Below, piece by piece: positions 7,962 through 14,374 of a stretch of 18,165 nt of DNA. This stretch comes from Pseudobdellovibrionaceae bacterium (GTDB taxonomy: Bacteria > Bdellovibrionota > Bdellovibrionia > Bdellovibrionales > JAMPXM01), in contig JAEUWE010000099.1 of the NCBI GenBank assembly GCA_016791465.1, forward strand, positions 1-18,165. The letters are read 5' to 3'. The stretch's first letter is position 1; the number at the start of each line of letters is the position of its first letter. The position numbers were made by a program, and so were the translations under genes. Under the pieces are notes generated by a model. The model searched no databases and had not been told where the DNA came from. It saw only the letters and a list, made by a program, of their open reading frames with translations.

Positions 7962-8764
7962 TTTTCCTCCTGTGTTTTTGAAATTGGATAGAGGCATACG
8001 CCGAGTTGGTAAACCTGAGTTCGTTTTCCCGACTCGAGATACGCACAGAGTTCGCGCGAGAAGTTTTGAATCATCTTTTTAGCTTCTGGAATTTTCCTCG
8101 GATCAATCGCCATCGCCATCGACGTCATGTTGCGGACTTCCAGTGGATCGTTCTCAAGAGAGTCGACCGCTTTTGTGAGGACCTGGCGTTGCAGTCGTCG
8201 ATGTGCAGCCGTGGTGATTGATTTATCGCCCGACGAAACCTGGGCCACCGTTTTGACGTACTTGCCATTCTCGAGACGAAGCAGGCCGAGCCGCTTGAGG
8301 CGAATCAGAGCCATTTTGATTTCAGCCTCTGAGACTCCGAGCTGCTGAGCGATCCACTTTGGTTCAGATTGAAAGCCATCGACGAATGTGAGTTCCATGA
8401 TTGCGCCGTGATACCAGTCAGCAATTGTCCGCCAAATGTCGACGTCAAGAAAGCGCCTGTCGTCGGCGCTTTCGCCGAGGTCTTTAAATGCCGGAGAGAT
8501 CCTTTTAAAACCCAGTGCCTTCTGCTTGGCGGCCACTGACTTTAAGAACTTCTTCTGAGCCGTTGGCGTCAGCTCAAGTTTTGAAAAAATCGTCTCGCAT
8601 ATTTTGTGCGATGGAATCTGTTTTCCCGAAAGGATTCGAGAAAGAGAGGCCGCGTCGACATCCAGTGCCTTTGCAAACGCTCGTGTCGAATACCGCGGAT
8701 TGCGTTCGCACCGTCGGGCGAGCTCGGTGGCCAAGAACTCCTGAAAATAGTCGGTGCTGTCCAT
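7958..8764 (-). CDS. TIGR02147 / DUF4423 family probable transcriptional regulator
   Basis: 268 residues. The N-terminus carries an XRE-like helix-turn-helix (about 25-62: STRAFAKALDVDAASLSRILSGKQIPSHKICETIFSKL, seen in pieces), then a linker, then the DUF4423 region (about 105-265) with a winged-helix-like stretch WIAQQLGVSEAEIKMALIRLKRLGLL and the typical end VYQLGVCLYPIS. These proteins are characteristic of Fibrobacter and Bdellovibrio-type genomes, often as paralogous sets; their function is undetermined, but the HTH suggests DNA binding. Start ATG at 8764 has no good ribosome-binding site; no better start is visible. Its stop overlaps the start of the exported HExxH gene by ATGA, so the regulator is first gene of a two-gene operon. 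A long palindrome lies 36-66 bases upstream and is the obvious candidate operator, perhaps for autoregulation. Confidence 0.9.
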   Translation of the reverse strand: MDSTDYFQEFLATELARRCERNPRYSTRAFAKALDVDAASLSRILSGKQIPSHKICETIFSKLELTPTAQKKFLKSVAAKQKALGFKRISPAFKDLGESADDRRFLDVDIWRTIADWYHGAIMELTFVDGFQSEPKWIAQQLGVSEAEIKMALIRLKRLGLLRLENGKYVKTVAQVSSGDKSITTAAHRRLQRQVLTKAVDSLENDPLEVRNMTSMAMAIDPRKIPEAKKMIQNFSRELCAYLESGKRTQVYQLGVCLYPISKTQEEK

Positions 8765-8799
8765 GGCGCGAAAGAATCATTTTCGACCGCGCCCTGCAA

Positions 8800-8830
8800 T
8801 TTAATTTTCAACATAGTGTTGAAAATTAAA
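8800..8830. promoter_or_regulatory. 31-base interrupted palindrome upstream of the TIGR02147 gene (putative operator)
   Basis: Arms TTTAATTTTCAACA (8800-8813) and TGTTGAAAATTAAA (8817-8830) are perfectly complementary over 14 bases with a 3-base centre TAG. It sits 36 bases upstream of the regulator's ATG, in an AT-rich island within GC-richer sequence. There is no T-run after it on either strand, so it is not an intrinsic terminator; an operator for a dimeric or tetrameric HTH protein is the simplest reading. The binder is inferred, not shown. Confidence 0.65.
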
Positions 8831-8879
8831 CCGCAACAGCGCATCCAAGCACTTTCCGGCGATCCAATTGAACTTGAGA

Positions 8880-8910
8880 GATGACGCCTCACAGCTTCCG
8901 GCGCCGGAAG
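8880..8910 (-). repeat. 31-base intergenic element, copy B
   Basis: Minus-strand reading begins CTTCCGGC, has GCTGT in the middle and ends AGGCGTCATC; 26 of 31 bases equal copy A (6838-6868) in the same orientation. It lies 15 bases 3' of the TPR/barrel gene stop and upstream of the TIGR02147 promoter, so copies A and B bracket the regulator/metalloprotease pair. Confidence 0.6.
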
Positions 8911-8913
8911 CTG
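8892..8913 (-). terminator. perfect 22-base palindrome just 3' of the TPR/barrel gene
   Basis: CAGCTTCCGGC (8892-8902) is followed directly by its reverse complement GCCGGAAGCTG (8903-8913). It begins 12 bases after the TAG of the TPR/barrel gene (8926-8928). As RNA it would fold into a very GC-rich stem with a minimal loop; no T-run follows on the minus strand. It may be an mRNA 3' end structure or a REP-like element; it overlaps copy B of the 31-base element. Confidence 0.45.
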
Positions 8914-8925
8914 CGGAGGGTCGAA

Positions 8926-11169
8926 CTAGAACATCTTGTTCGTCGAGAAGCTCAGGAGCAGGGAAAACTTCTTGTACTGATTGGCTTCAACATTCGAATT
9001 GTTGATGTTGTAAATCGCGGTGAGGCCACCTGTGACCTCATCCCAAACCTTGCGGCTCAGGCCAGCCGTCAGCGAATAGCTGTTGTCGACGCGACCGTTG
9101 GAATTCTCCGGATAGTTCAGGAGGAAATAGCCAAGTTTCGAATTGAAAGTGGTGTCCCACTTCCAGGGAAGAATGTAGCCAACACCGAGATCAAGACGAT
9201 TGAAAACAGAGTTTTTTCCTTGAGAGTTATTAAGCGTGTACGCGATTTCGCTCAAGAGTAGCTGCTTCTTGTCGTCAGAGATCATGTTGATATTTGACCA
9301 GCCAAGTTTTGATTTCAGCGCCGAAGCGTTATTGTCGCCGGTCGACGATGAGACATTAGACGTGTCTTGGCGCACATCGAGATTGATGTTCGTGAACCAC
9401 GTGTCACGCATGACGAGCAGGTTTTGAAAGCCAAATGTGAACGAGGTAAAGATCGCCTTCCACTCGTTGTTGTCGATGCTCATATAGGTCATCTCGTAGC
9501 CTGGAACGAAGTCCATCTTGTGGCCCTTGCCGAGAATCATACCTTTCTGTGTCCAGGGGAGAGTGAGCCCAACGACAGTCGGGTCTGAGTTGCGAATGCT
9601 TTGGTCGATCTGCAGACTTGTGTCGACCGAGTACATCGTCAAGAAGTCGAGTTGGGCCGCAAATTCGCGAGTTTCTTCGTAGAGTGGTCGATAGCGAGCA
9701 TTGCCTTGAAACAGTGTTCGCCATGCTGCTGAGTTTGTGGCAGTCCCTCGGTCGCGATCAGAGTCAGAGCTCAGGATGACGTTATCATCGTACATGAAAC
9801 CCAATGTCGCGCCGATGGACCATTTTTGGGCGCGGGCCGCTTCAAACTGCTGTTGTCTCAGAATTTGTTCAATATAGGCCTCAGCCTGCTCGTCGAGAGC
9901 GGGATCGCTTGAACTGTCGAGCACCTTTTGGAATTCGTTGCGCGCTTCTTCCCACTTCTTACGTTCAAAGTAGATCAAGCCGCGGTAGAACACGGCCGAT
10001 GGTGAAAGGTTGGGATCAACGGCTTTGGCGACTGATTCAAACGCAGCAAGTGCAGAAGTTGAGTCCTTGAGACGATAGAAGTTCAGGCCTTTATAGAAAT
10101 CGCGTTCCAGAGGATTGACGTCTTTTCCTTCGGCAAGCTCGAGGTAAACGAGAGAGCGATTGAAGTCTTCGAGTTTATAGAGCGTGACGCCGTACTGGAA
10201 GTAGTAGCCGCGATTCGAGGGATCAAGCTCGACGGCTTTTTCAAATGAATCACGCGCCTCTTTGAAGCGACCGGCGCGGTAGTCAAGAAGTGCTTGGTCT
10301 GCAAGTTTCTCCGCTTCGGATTTTCTCCGTGCACGTTCTTCTGGCGTTGCATTGGCAAATCCTTGAAGCAGTTGGGCGAGCTTCTGAGCCTCAAGTTGAC
10401 CAAGGCGGACGCGCTCAGCAAGGTTGCGACTGGCGTCCTCAAGCTCTTGCTTTTCCATAGCGAGCCGCGCGGTATCAAGTGTTTGGTCGCGATTCGCGAG
10501 TTTGTTCTGAAGTGCGACGAGGAGCTGTTGTTCCGCTTGAAAAGCCTTGAATGCGAAGCGAGCTTGGTCGGGACTATCAAAGAGCTCGACATTCTGCAGC
10601 CCTGTGGCCGGATCGCGTCGCAGAACAAAAGGAAGGCGACGAAGTTCCTTTTTCTCGATCATCGAAGTGATCTTTCGACGACCGGCGAGATTGAGCAGCA
10701 GCTCTTGTGGCGGGGCGTAGAATTCGATTCGGAGATTGTCGAGATTTTTCCAGTTGATGGAATAGGTTCCCGAGAAAACAGCCGAATCAGGGGCTGTTTC
10801 TTCGACTTCAATTTGAACAATGCGGCCGGTGGCTCCTTCTTTGAGAAAGATCGCGGCAGCGTCAACCTGAGTGGAGCTGCGATTCCAAGAGTTGCGTCCA
10901 TAGTTGAGGCGAATTGCGCTTGCGGCATCAATGCCGACACTGGCGCGGCGGGGCGCGACCTCGGGCTCAGTTCCGCTGTCCTCGTCGTTTGTATCGTTAT
11001 CAGCGGAGGGGGCTGTCGTCGGTAGCGCTGGCTTGGCGGCTGACTTTGCTGTTTTGGACGAGACTTTTTTCTTCGGCAAGACCGCTGGCGCACCTTGGCC
11101 GGGCGAAGCGAGAGCCAGCGTCATGACAATAAAGGCAATCAATGGAGTGAATCGAATAGTTTTCGACAC
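8926..11169 (-). CDS. exported TPR protein with C-terminal outer-membrane beta-barrel
   Basis: 747 residues. A signal peptide (about 1-26, ...ALASPGQGA) is followed by a K/A/T/D-rich linker, a beta-rich domain (about 75-165, SVGIDAASAIRLNYGRNSW, VFSGTYSINW), a coiled coil (about 205-290, many E/Q/L/A), TPR repeats (about 285-440: DYRAGRFKEARDSFEKAVELDP, YKLEDFNRSLVYLELAEG, YRLKDSTSALAAFESV, FERKKWEEARNEFQKVL), then about 295 residues of alternating aromatic/polar strands ending in the C-terminal Phe (STNKMF) expected for BAM-inserted barrels. Predicted to lie in the outer membrane with a periplasmic TPR part. Start is GTG at 11169 with GAGGAG 5 bases upstream. It follows the FecR-domain gene by 63 bases, likely one operon. 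TPR-plus-barrel designs recall PgaA- or Slam-type exporters, but I cannot assign it to either. Confidence 0.82.
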   Translation of the reverse strand: MSKTIRFTPLIAFIVMTLALASPGQGAPAVLPKKKVSSKTAKSAAKPALPTTAPSADNDTNDEDSGTEPEVAPRRASVGIDAASAIRLNYGRNSWNRSSTQVDAAAIFLKEGATGRIVQIEVEETAPDSAVFSGTYSINWKNLDNLRIEFYAPPQELLLNLAGRRKITSMIEKKELRRLPFVLRRDPATGLQNVELFDSPDQARFAFKAFQAEQQLLVALQNKLANRDQTLDTARLAMEKQELEDASRNLAERVRLGQLEAQKLAQLLQGFANATPEERARRKSEAEKLADQALLDYRAGRFKEARDSFEKAVELDPSNRGYYFQYGVTLYKLEDFNRSLVYLELAEGKDVNPLERDFYKGLNFYRLKDSTSALAAFESVAKAVDPNLSPSAVFYRGLIYFERKKWEEARNEFQKVLDSSSDPALDEQAEAYIEQILRQQQFEAARAQKWSIGATLGFMYDDNVILSSDSDRDRGTATNSAAWRTLFQGNARYRPLYEETREFAAQLDFLTMYSVDTSLQIDQSIRNSDPTVVGLTLPWTQKGMILGKGHKMDFVPGYEMTYMSIDNNEWKAIFTSFTFGFQNLLVMRDTWFTNINLDVRQDTSNVSSSTGDNNASALKSKLGWSNINMISDDKKQLLLSEIAYTLNNSQGKNSVFNRLDLGVGYILPWKWDTTFNSKLGYFLLNYPENSNGRVDNSYSLTAGLSRKVWDEVTGGLTAIYNINNSNVEANQYKKFSLLLSFSTNKMF

Positions 11170-11202
11170 GGGAGCTCCTCAATGATGAATAGAGACTCCC
11201 GT
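11168..11202 (-). promoter_or_regulatory. hairpin enclosing the start of the TPR/barrel gene
   Basis: ACGGGAG (11168-11174) and CTCCCGT (11196-11202) are perfect 7-base complementary arms. In the minus-strand mRNA the 3' arm covers the first two bases of the GTG start, and the GAGGAG ribosome-binding site sits in the loop right next to the stem. Folding could limit initiation of the second gene of the FecR/TPR pair. The 21-base loop makes it modestly stable. Confidence 0.35.
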
Positions 11203-11232
11203 TAGCTTATCGAGACTTCGATCAATCTGGCA

Positions 11233-12546
11233 TCAGTTTCCGATGATGATCTTTACGTTTACTTTGGCTGGACCACTCTCGATGGTCCTGTTGCACAAAT
11301 CACAGACCGGAACAGTTGTCGGCAGCTGATTGATGACTGGCGGCACATAGACAGGAATTGTGTTCATCGCCGGGAGTGCAACACCTGGGGACGGCGCCAA
11401 GGCAAGATCGCCTCGATCGATCATTGAACCACCGGGCATTGGAGCGCTGGCTGGCTGACGTTGATCGGGGGCTGGACCTGCTCCTGCTAAAGGAGGATTT
11501 CCGCCATTGGGCCCGCTGGAGTTGGCAGTTGATCCACCTGGACCTTTTGCGGGTCCACCGGCCGTACCACCGTTGGCTGACGAGCCTGAGCTGTTCGAAT
11601 CGTTCTTTGGTTCGTCACGACGAGCGTCCTGTCGCGGGCTGCTATCGCGTTTTGGTTCATCTTTCTTGTCGTCGCCGCGCTTCGGCTCTTCCTGTCGTGC
11701 GGTCTGGTCCTCGCGCTTCGGCTCATCTTTCTTGCCGTCTTCTTTTTTCGGCTCGTCACGACGGGCTTGATCGTCGCGCTTGTCGCCGTCTTTCTTGTCG
11801 TCCTCTTTTTTCGCGGTGTCGCTCTTCGCGCCATCGACTGGGCCAGACGGTCCATTGCTTGCCGTTTCGGCCTTCGACTCAGAGCCGACTTTCTCCATCT
11901 CTTTTGGTGGGACGGCTTTGGGCGGAGCGGGTGGAGCGCCCGGGAAGGCTTCGGTCTTTTGACCGGCGCCAACGCGAACGGGATTCATGATCGAGCCGCC
12001 GGGGCCAGGTTGGCCGACTTCGACGGTACCTTTAAAGGTCAGAACTTCGGCTTTGCTTGTCGAGCGATCAAAGCTCGTCAAGAAGTCAGTACCGCGAACT
12101 CCGGCAACGGCGCTCTTGGTTTTAACTTGAAAGGTGTTGGCCTGACCGCTCTTGTCTTTATCGTTATACATGTTCTCTTCTTTGGTGGCCGCGCGGACCT
12201 TTCCGTAGAGAACGTTCAGCATGACTTTCTTTTTATTGTCGCTCGGCTTGTACTCGTAAGTTTCAAGCATGATGCGCGAGTCGGGCGAAATGTTGAGTTC
12301 GTTGCCGTCTTCCATTTTGATCTTCGCGCGCGACTGCGGACCCGAGATGATGGTGTCGCCTTGGCAGACTTTGGCGCCAGCCGCAGCAGCAGAAACCTTT
12401 TTATCCTTGCCGCTTTCAACTTTGATATCGCCTTTGGCGATCGCGACCTCTCCGCACGAGGCATCGGCGAACGCCGGGAGCACCAGTACGGTGGTCAATG
12501 CTGCAAGCATCGGAAACAAAGATGAAAATGGAGTTCTGCGAGCCAT
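11233..12546 (-). CDS. exported FecR-domain protein with long low-complexity linker
   Basis: 437 residues. A signal peptide (about 1-29, LTTVLVLPAFADA) precedes a FecR domain (about 32-180): VAIAKGDIKVESGK, VCQGDTIISGPQSRAKIKMEDGNELNISPDSRIML, LNVLYGKVRA, and TKSAVAGVRGTDFLTS followed by KAEVLTFKGTVEV. Here the domain is periplasmic and not linked to a sigma factor gene, so it is not a FecI/FecR iron system; many stand-alone FecR-domain proteins are of unknown role. Residues 200-380 are low complexity: Pro/Ala, then a charged K/D/E/R tract with degenerate DEPK repeats (about 240-315), then Gly/Ser/Asn/Pro. The C-terminus has a CxxC (PVCDLCNRT, 415-418) and a beta-like end VNVKIIIGN. AGGAG lies 6 bases before the ATG. 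It is the likely first gene of an operon with the TPR/barrel gene. Confidence 0.88.
   Translation of the reverse strand: MARRTPFSSLFPMLAALTTVLVLPAFADASCGEVAIAKGDIKVESGKDKKVSAAAAGAKVCQGDTIISGPQSRAKIKMEDGNELNISPDSRIMLETYEYKPSDNKKKVMLNVLYGKVRAATKEENMYNDKDKSGQANTFQVKTKSAVAGVRGTDFLTSFDRSTSKAEVLTFKGTVEVGQPGPGGSIMNPVRVGAGQKTEAFPGAPPAPPKAVPPKEMEKVGSESKAETASNGPSGPVDGAKSDTAKKEDDKKDGDKRDDQARRDEPKKEDGKKDEPKREDQTARQEEPKRGDDKKDEPKRDSSPRQDARRDEPKNDSNSSGSSANGGTAGGPAKGPGGSTANSSGPNGGNPPLAGAGPAPDQRQPASAPMPGGSMIDRGDLALAPSPGVALPAMNTIPVYVPPVINQLPTTVPVCDLCNRTIESGPAKVNVKIIIGN
11595..11830 (-). repeat. degenerate tandem repeats encoding the charged DEPK linker
   Basis: Within the FecR-domain gene, imperfect units of roughly 30-50 bases (plus-strand phrases such as TTCGGCTCATCTTTCTTG and TTTGGTTCATCTTTCTTG) recur and encode RDEPKKED, KDEPKRED, QEEPKRGD, KDEPKRD and RDEPKND. 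Unit length is irregular. Boundaries are approximate. Confidence 0.6.
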
Positions 12547-12589
12547 CCGACTCTCCTCTCGCGAAGACGAAATAACGGTCTGTTCCAGA

Positions 12590-12595
12590 CTTATA
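12590..12595 (-). promoter_or_regulatory. possible -10 element for the FecR/TPR operon
   Basis: On the minus strand TATAAG occurs 44 bases before the FecR-gene ATG in the 116-base gap after the GmhB-like gene. It matches five of six -10 consensus bases; no good -35 stands at the right distance, so this is weak. Confidence 0.25.
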
Positions 12596-12662
12596 ATTCG
12601 GCATTTTTAGAGGGAAACTTGATTTGTCTCAATCAGGGGCGGGGCCAAAAGCTTTGAGCGAT

Positions 12663-13190
12663 TCAGTTTGATGCAATCATCAACTGCGCGGCATCAAGGA
12701 GACTTGCGGTGATAATATCCGCTTCGCCCTGAGGAGCTTCGACGCCGCTTAAGAAAACAGTGCGGCAGCCCGCCTTTTGGCCGGCCTCAACGTCGCTCCA
12801 GCGATCGCCCACCATCCAGCTCTTTTTTAGATCAACCGAGTGATCCAGGGCTCCACGCAAGAGCATTCCGGGATTGGGTTTACGAATGTAGTGATTGCTC
12901 TCGACAGAATAGGGTGCGTAGTAAAAGCGGCTGAGGTCGACACCGTGGCGGGCGAACTCGGCCTGCATGCGCCGATGCGTTTCATCGAGATTCTCCATCT
13001 CGACCAGTCGTCTCGCGATTCCAGATTGATTGGTGACAACGATAAATTGATAGCCGTGATCGCGGAGCAGGCGAAGAGCGTCGAAAACGCCGGGGAGATA
13101 CTCAATCTGATTCGGATCGTTCAGGTAGACCTTGTCGATGATCAGGGTTCCGTCGCGATCCAAAAACACGGTCTTCTTCAAGCTGCGCAT
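12663..13190 (-). CDS. gmhB: HAD-IIIA hydrolase, GmhB-like D-glycero-D-manno-heptose bisphosphate phosphatase homologue
   Basis: 175 residues, the usual length for GmhB/HisB-N phosphatases. HAD motif I is FLDRDGTL (Asp11, Asp13), motif II VVTNQSGIAR (Thr53), then RKPNPGML (Arg103, Lys104) and motif IV VGDRWSDVEAG (Asp129, Asp133). The sequence matches the family that removes the 7-phosphate of heptose 1,7-bisphosphate in ADP-heptose synthesis for LPS inner core. Oddity: the zinc-binding cysteines that normally precede the RKP motif (CxH...CxC) are missing; that stretch reads YYAPYSVESNHYIRKP, and the only Cys is at 142. So the substrate may differ (HisB-type or other sugar phosphate). Start ATG at 13190 has no clear ribosome-binding site. 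It lies 32 bases after the recombinase gene on the same strand, probably co-transcribed. The gene symbol is by homology only. Confidence 0.82.
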   Translation of the reverse strand: MRSLKKTVFLDRDGTLIIDKVYLNDPNQIEYLPGVFDALRLLRDHGYQFIVVTNQSGIARRLVEMENLDETHRRMQAEFARHGVDLSRFYYAPYSVESNHYIRKPNPGMLLRGALDHSVDLKKSWMVGDRWSDVEAGQKAGCRTVFLSGVEAPQGEADIITASLLDAAQLMIASN

Positions 13191-13222
13191 GGGATCGGAA
13201 CTAGTGGTTTATGGGGTTGAGG

Positions 13223-14233
13223 TCAAGAGATGGGCTTCTTCGGAGTTTGTGAAAGCGGGTGATGCGCCTCCATCGTGCGAGCCAGCTGATCAAGTCCGAC
13301 GTGTGTATAGCGGCTTGTGGCCTGAAGTGATGAATGTCCCAGCAGTTCTTGCAGAGTGCGAAGGTTTGCTCCAGAGCGAAGCAGGTGAGTGGCGAAACTG
13401 TGGCGGAGCATGTGAGGATGAACCTTGCGTACAAGGCCTGCGCGCTCGCCGGCAAGACGGACGAGATCGTAGGCATGACGAGTCGAGAGCGGCTCAGTGC
13501 CAAAAACGAACTCCGTTTTCTGGTTGTCTTTCTCGGGCCGGTTGCGAAGCGCCAAAAGCGGCGGTGCCACCAGGCGTGGCAAACTCACGATGCGCTCCTT
13601 GTCGCCCTTGCCGCGAACGCGCACCGACGGCTGATCGAGATTCACGTGCGACCATTTGAGACCGCAAGCCTCTGAGACGCGCAGACCTCCACCGTAGAGC
13701 AGCATGATGAGAACGAAGGTTCTTAAGTCCTTCTCGTCATGATCGGGCGCACTTGCGACGGCCGCCGTTGTTTGCACGAGGGCAATCGCTTCATCGACGC
13801 TGAGGTGTTTTGGAAGTCGAATGGGGACTTTCGGCGAATGCAGGCGGCTTCCCAGGTCGTTTTGAATCAACCCCTCGCTTTGCAGCCAGTGGAGGAAGGA
13901 CTTGAGCGTCGCTGTTTTGCGATTTTTAGAGGCCGGCTGGAGACCGCTCCAGGTCGTTCCGGCCCTCCGGGTCAGCTCTTTGAGCTTGGTTTCGTGGTCG
14001 GAACTGAGGGCGGATGGGGGCCCGTCTTGGCCCTCCATCGCTTTTTCTAAAGAAATTTCGACTCCGAACGCCTGTGCGAGATCTCCCCGGTAGGCCCGGA
14101 GGGTGTGAGGGGATGCTGATTCAATAAAAGTCATAAAATTCATGTACTTATAAATATACGGCAGCAGCCAGTTCGGGCCCGGCGAGGGCTCGGATGGGGG
14201 TTGAGGGGGATGGGCTGGGCGCAGTTTTTTCAT
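13223..14233 (-). CDS. Xer-type tyrosine recombinase (XerC/XerD family)
   Basis: 336 residues. The N-terminal core-binding domain has SPHTLRAYRGDL (about 41-52) and LKSFLHWLQSEGL (about 110-122). The catalytic domain is complete: Arg185 (GGGLRVSEACGL), Lys209 (VRGKGDKERIVSL), His274 and Arg277 (HPHMLRHSFATHLL), His300 (LQELLGHSS) and nucleophile Tyr309 (SRYTHV). This is the XerC/D pattern for resolving chromosome dimers at dif with FtsK; which of the two it is cannot be decided from sequence alone. It is about 35 residues longer than usual, mainly from a Pro-rich N-terminus (PAHPPQPPSEPSPGP). Start: ATG at 14233 used (GGAAG 13 bases upstream, rather far); ATG codons at 14143 or 14134 would give a more typical length. 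It is followed by the GmhB-like gene and is divergent from the sigma-54 activator. Context shows no integron or phage features. Confidence 0.92.
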   Translation of the reverse strand: MKKLRPAHPPQPPSEPSPGPNWLLPYIYKYMNFMTFIESASPHTLRAYRGDLAQAFGVEISLEKAMEGQDGPPSALSSDHETKLKELTRRAGTTWSGLQPASKNRKTATLKSFLHWLQSEGLIQNDLGSRLHSPKVPIRLPKHLSVDEAIALVQTTAAVASAPDHDEKDLRTFVLIMLLYGGGLRVSEACGLKWSHVNLDQPSVRVRGKGDKERIVSLPRLVAPPLLALRNRPEKDNQKTEFVFGTEPLSTRHAYDLVRLAGERAGLVRKVHPHMLRHSFATHLLRSGANLRTLQELLGHSSLQATSRYTHVGLDQLARTMEAHHPLSQTPKKPIS

Positions 14234-14251
14234 TTTTTAGGTAAATCTTCC

Positions 14252-14280
14252 TTGCAGTTTTTTCTGCAATGCGTTACAAA
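14252..14280 (+). promoter_or_regulatory. possible promoter with overlapping inverted repeat upstream of the sigma-54 activator
   Basis: TTGCAG (14252-14257), six T, then CTGCAA (14264-14269) form a perfect inverted repeat. The same TTGCAG is a weak -35 (3 of 6), with 17 bases to TACAAA (14275-14280; 4 of 6 of a -10). The leader to the ATG would be about 90 bases. The repeat could be an operator or an unstable hairpin. Confidence 0.3.
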
Positions 14281-14374
14281 CTCTCAACGCGCTGTATCAA
14301 AGTGAGACTGAGCCTGCGGGAACGGTTGAGCGGAGAGAGGCAAAACATAGGTTCGCACAAGCGAGGTTGTACGT

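Noticed and set aside
8800..8830. Palindrome as an intrinsic terminator
   Set aside because: The stem is AT-rich and neither strand has a T-run after it; it also lies upstream of a gene, not after one.
10294..11025. 243-codon plus-strand open frame
   Set aside because: It is antisense to the TPR/barrel gene, without a ribosome-binding site or motif.
11767..12525. 252-codon plus-strand open frame
   Set aside because: It is antisense to the FecR-domain gene; open only because of codon bias in that gene.
11233..12546. FecIR-type iron signalling system
   Set aside because: No ECF sigma factor or TonB receptor gene is adjacent; the protein has a signal peptide at its N-terminus rather than a cytoplasmic anti-sigma domain.
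13223..14233. Integron or phage integrase reading of the recombinase, with the 31-base elements as attC-like sites
   Set aside because: The catalytic domain is XerC/D-like, the elements lack attC end consensus sequences and lie kilobases away, and no cassette array or phage gene is present.
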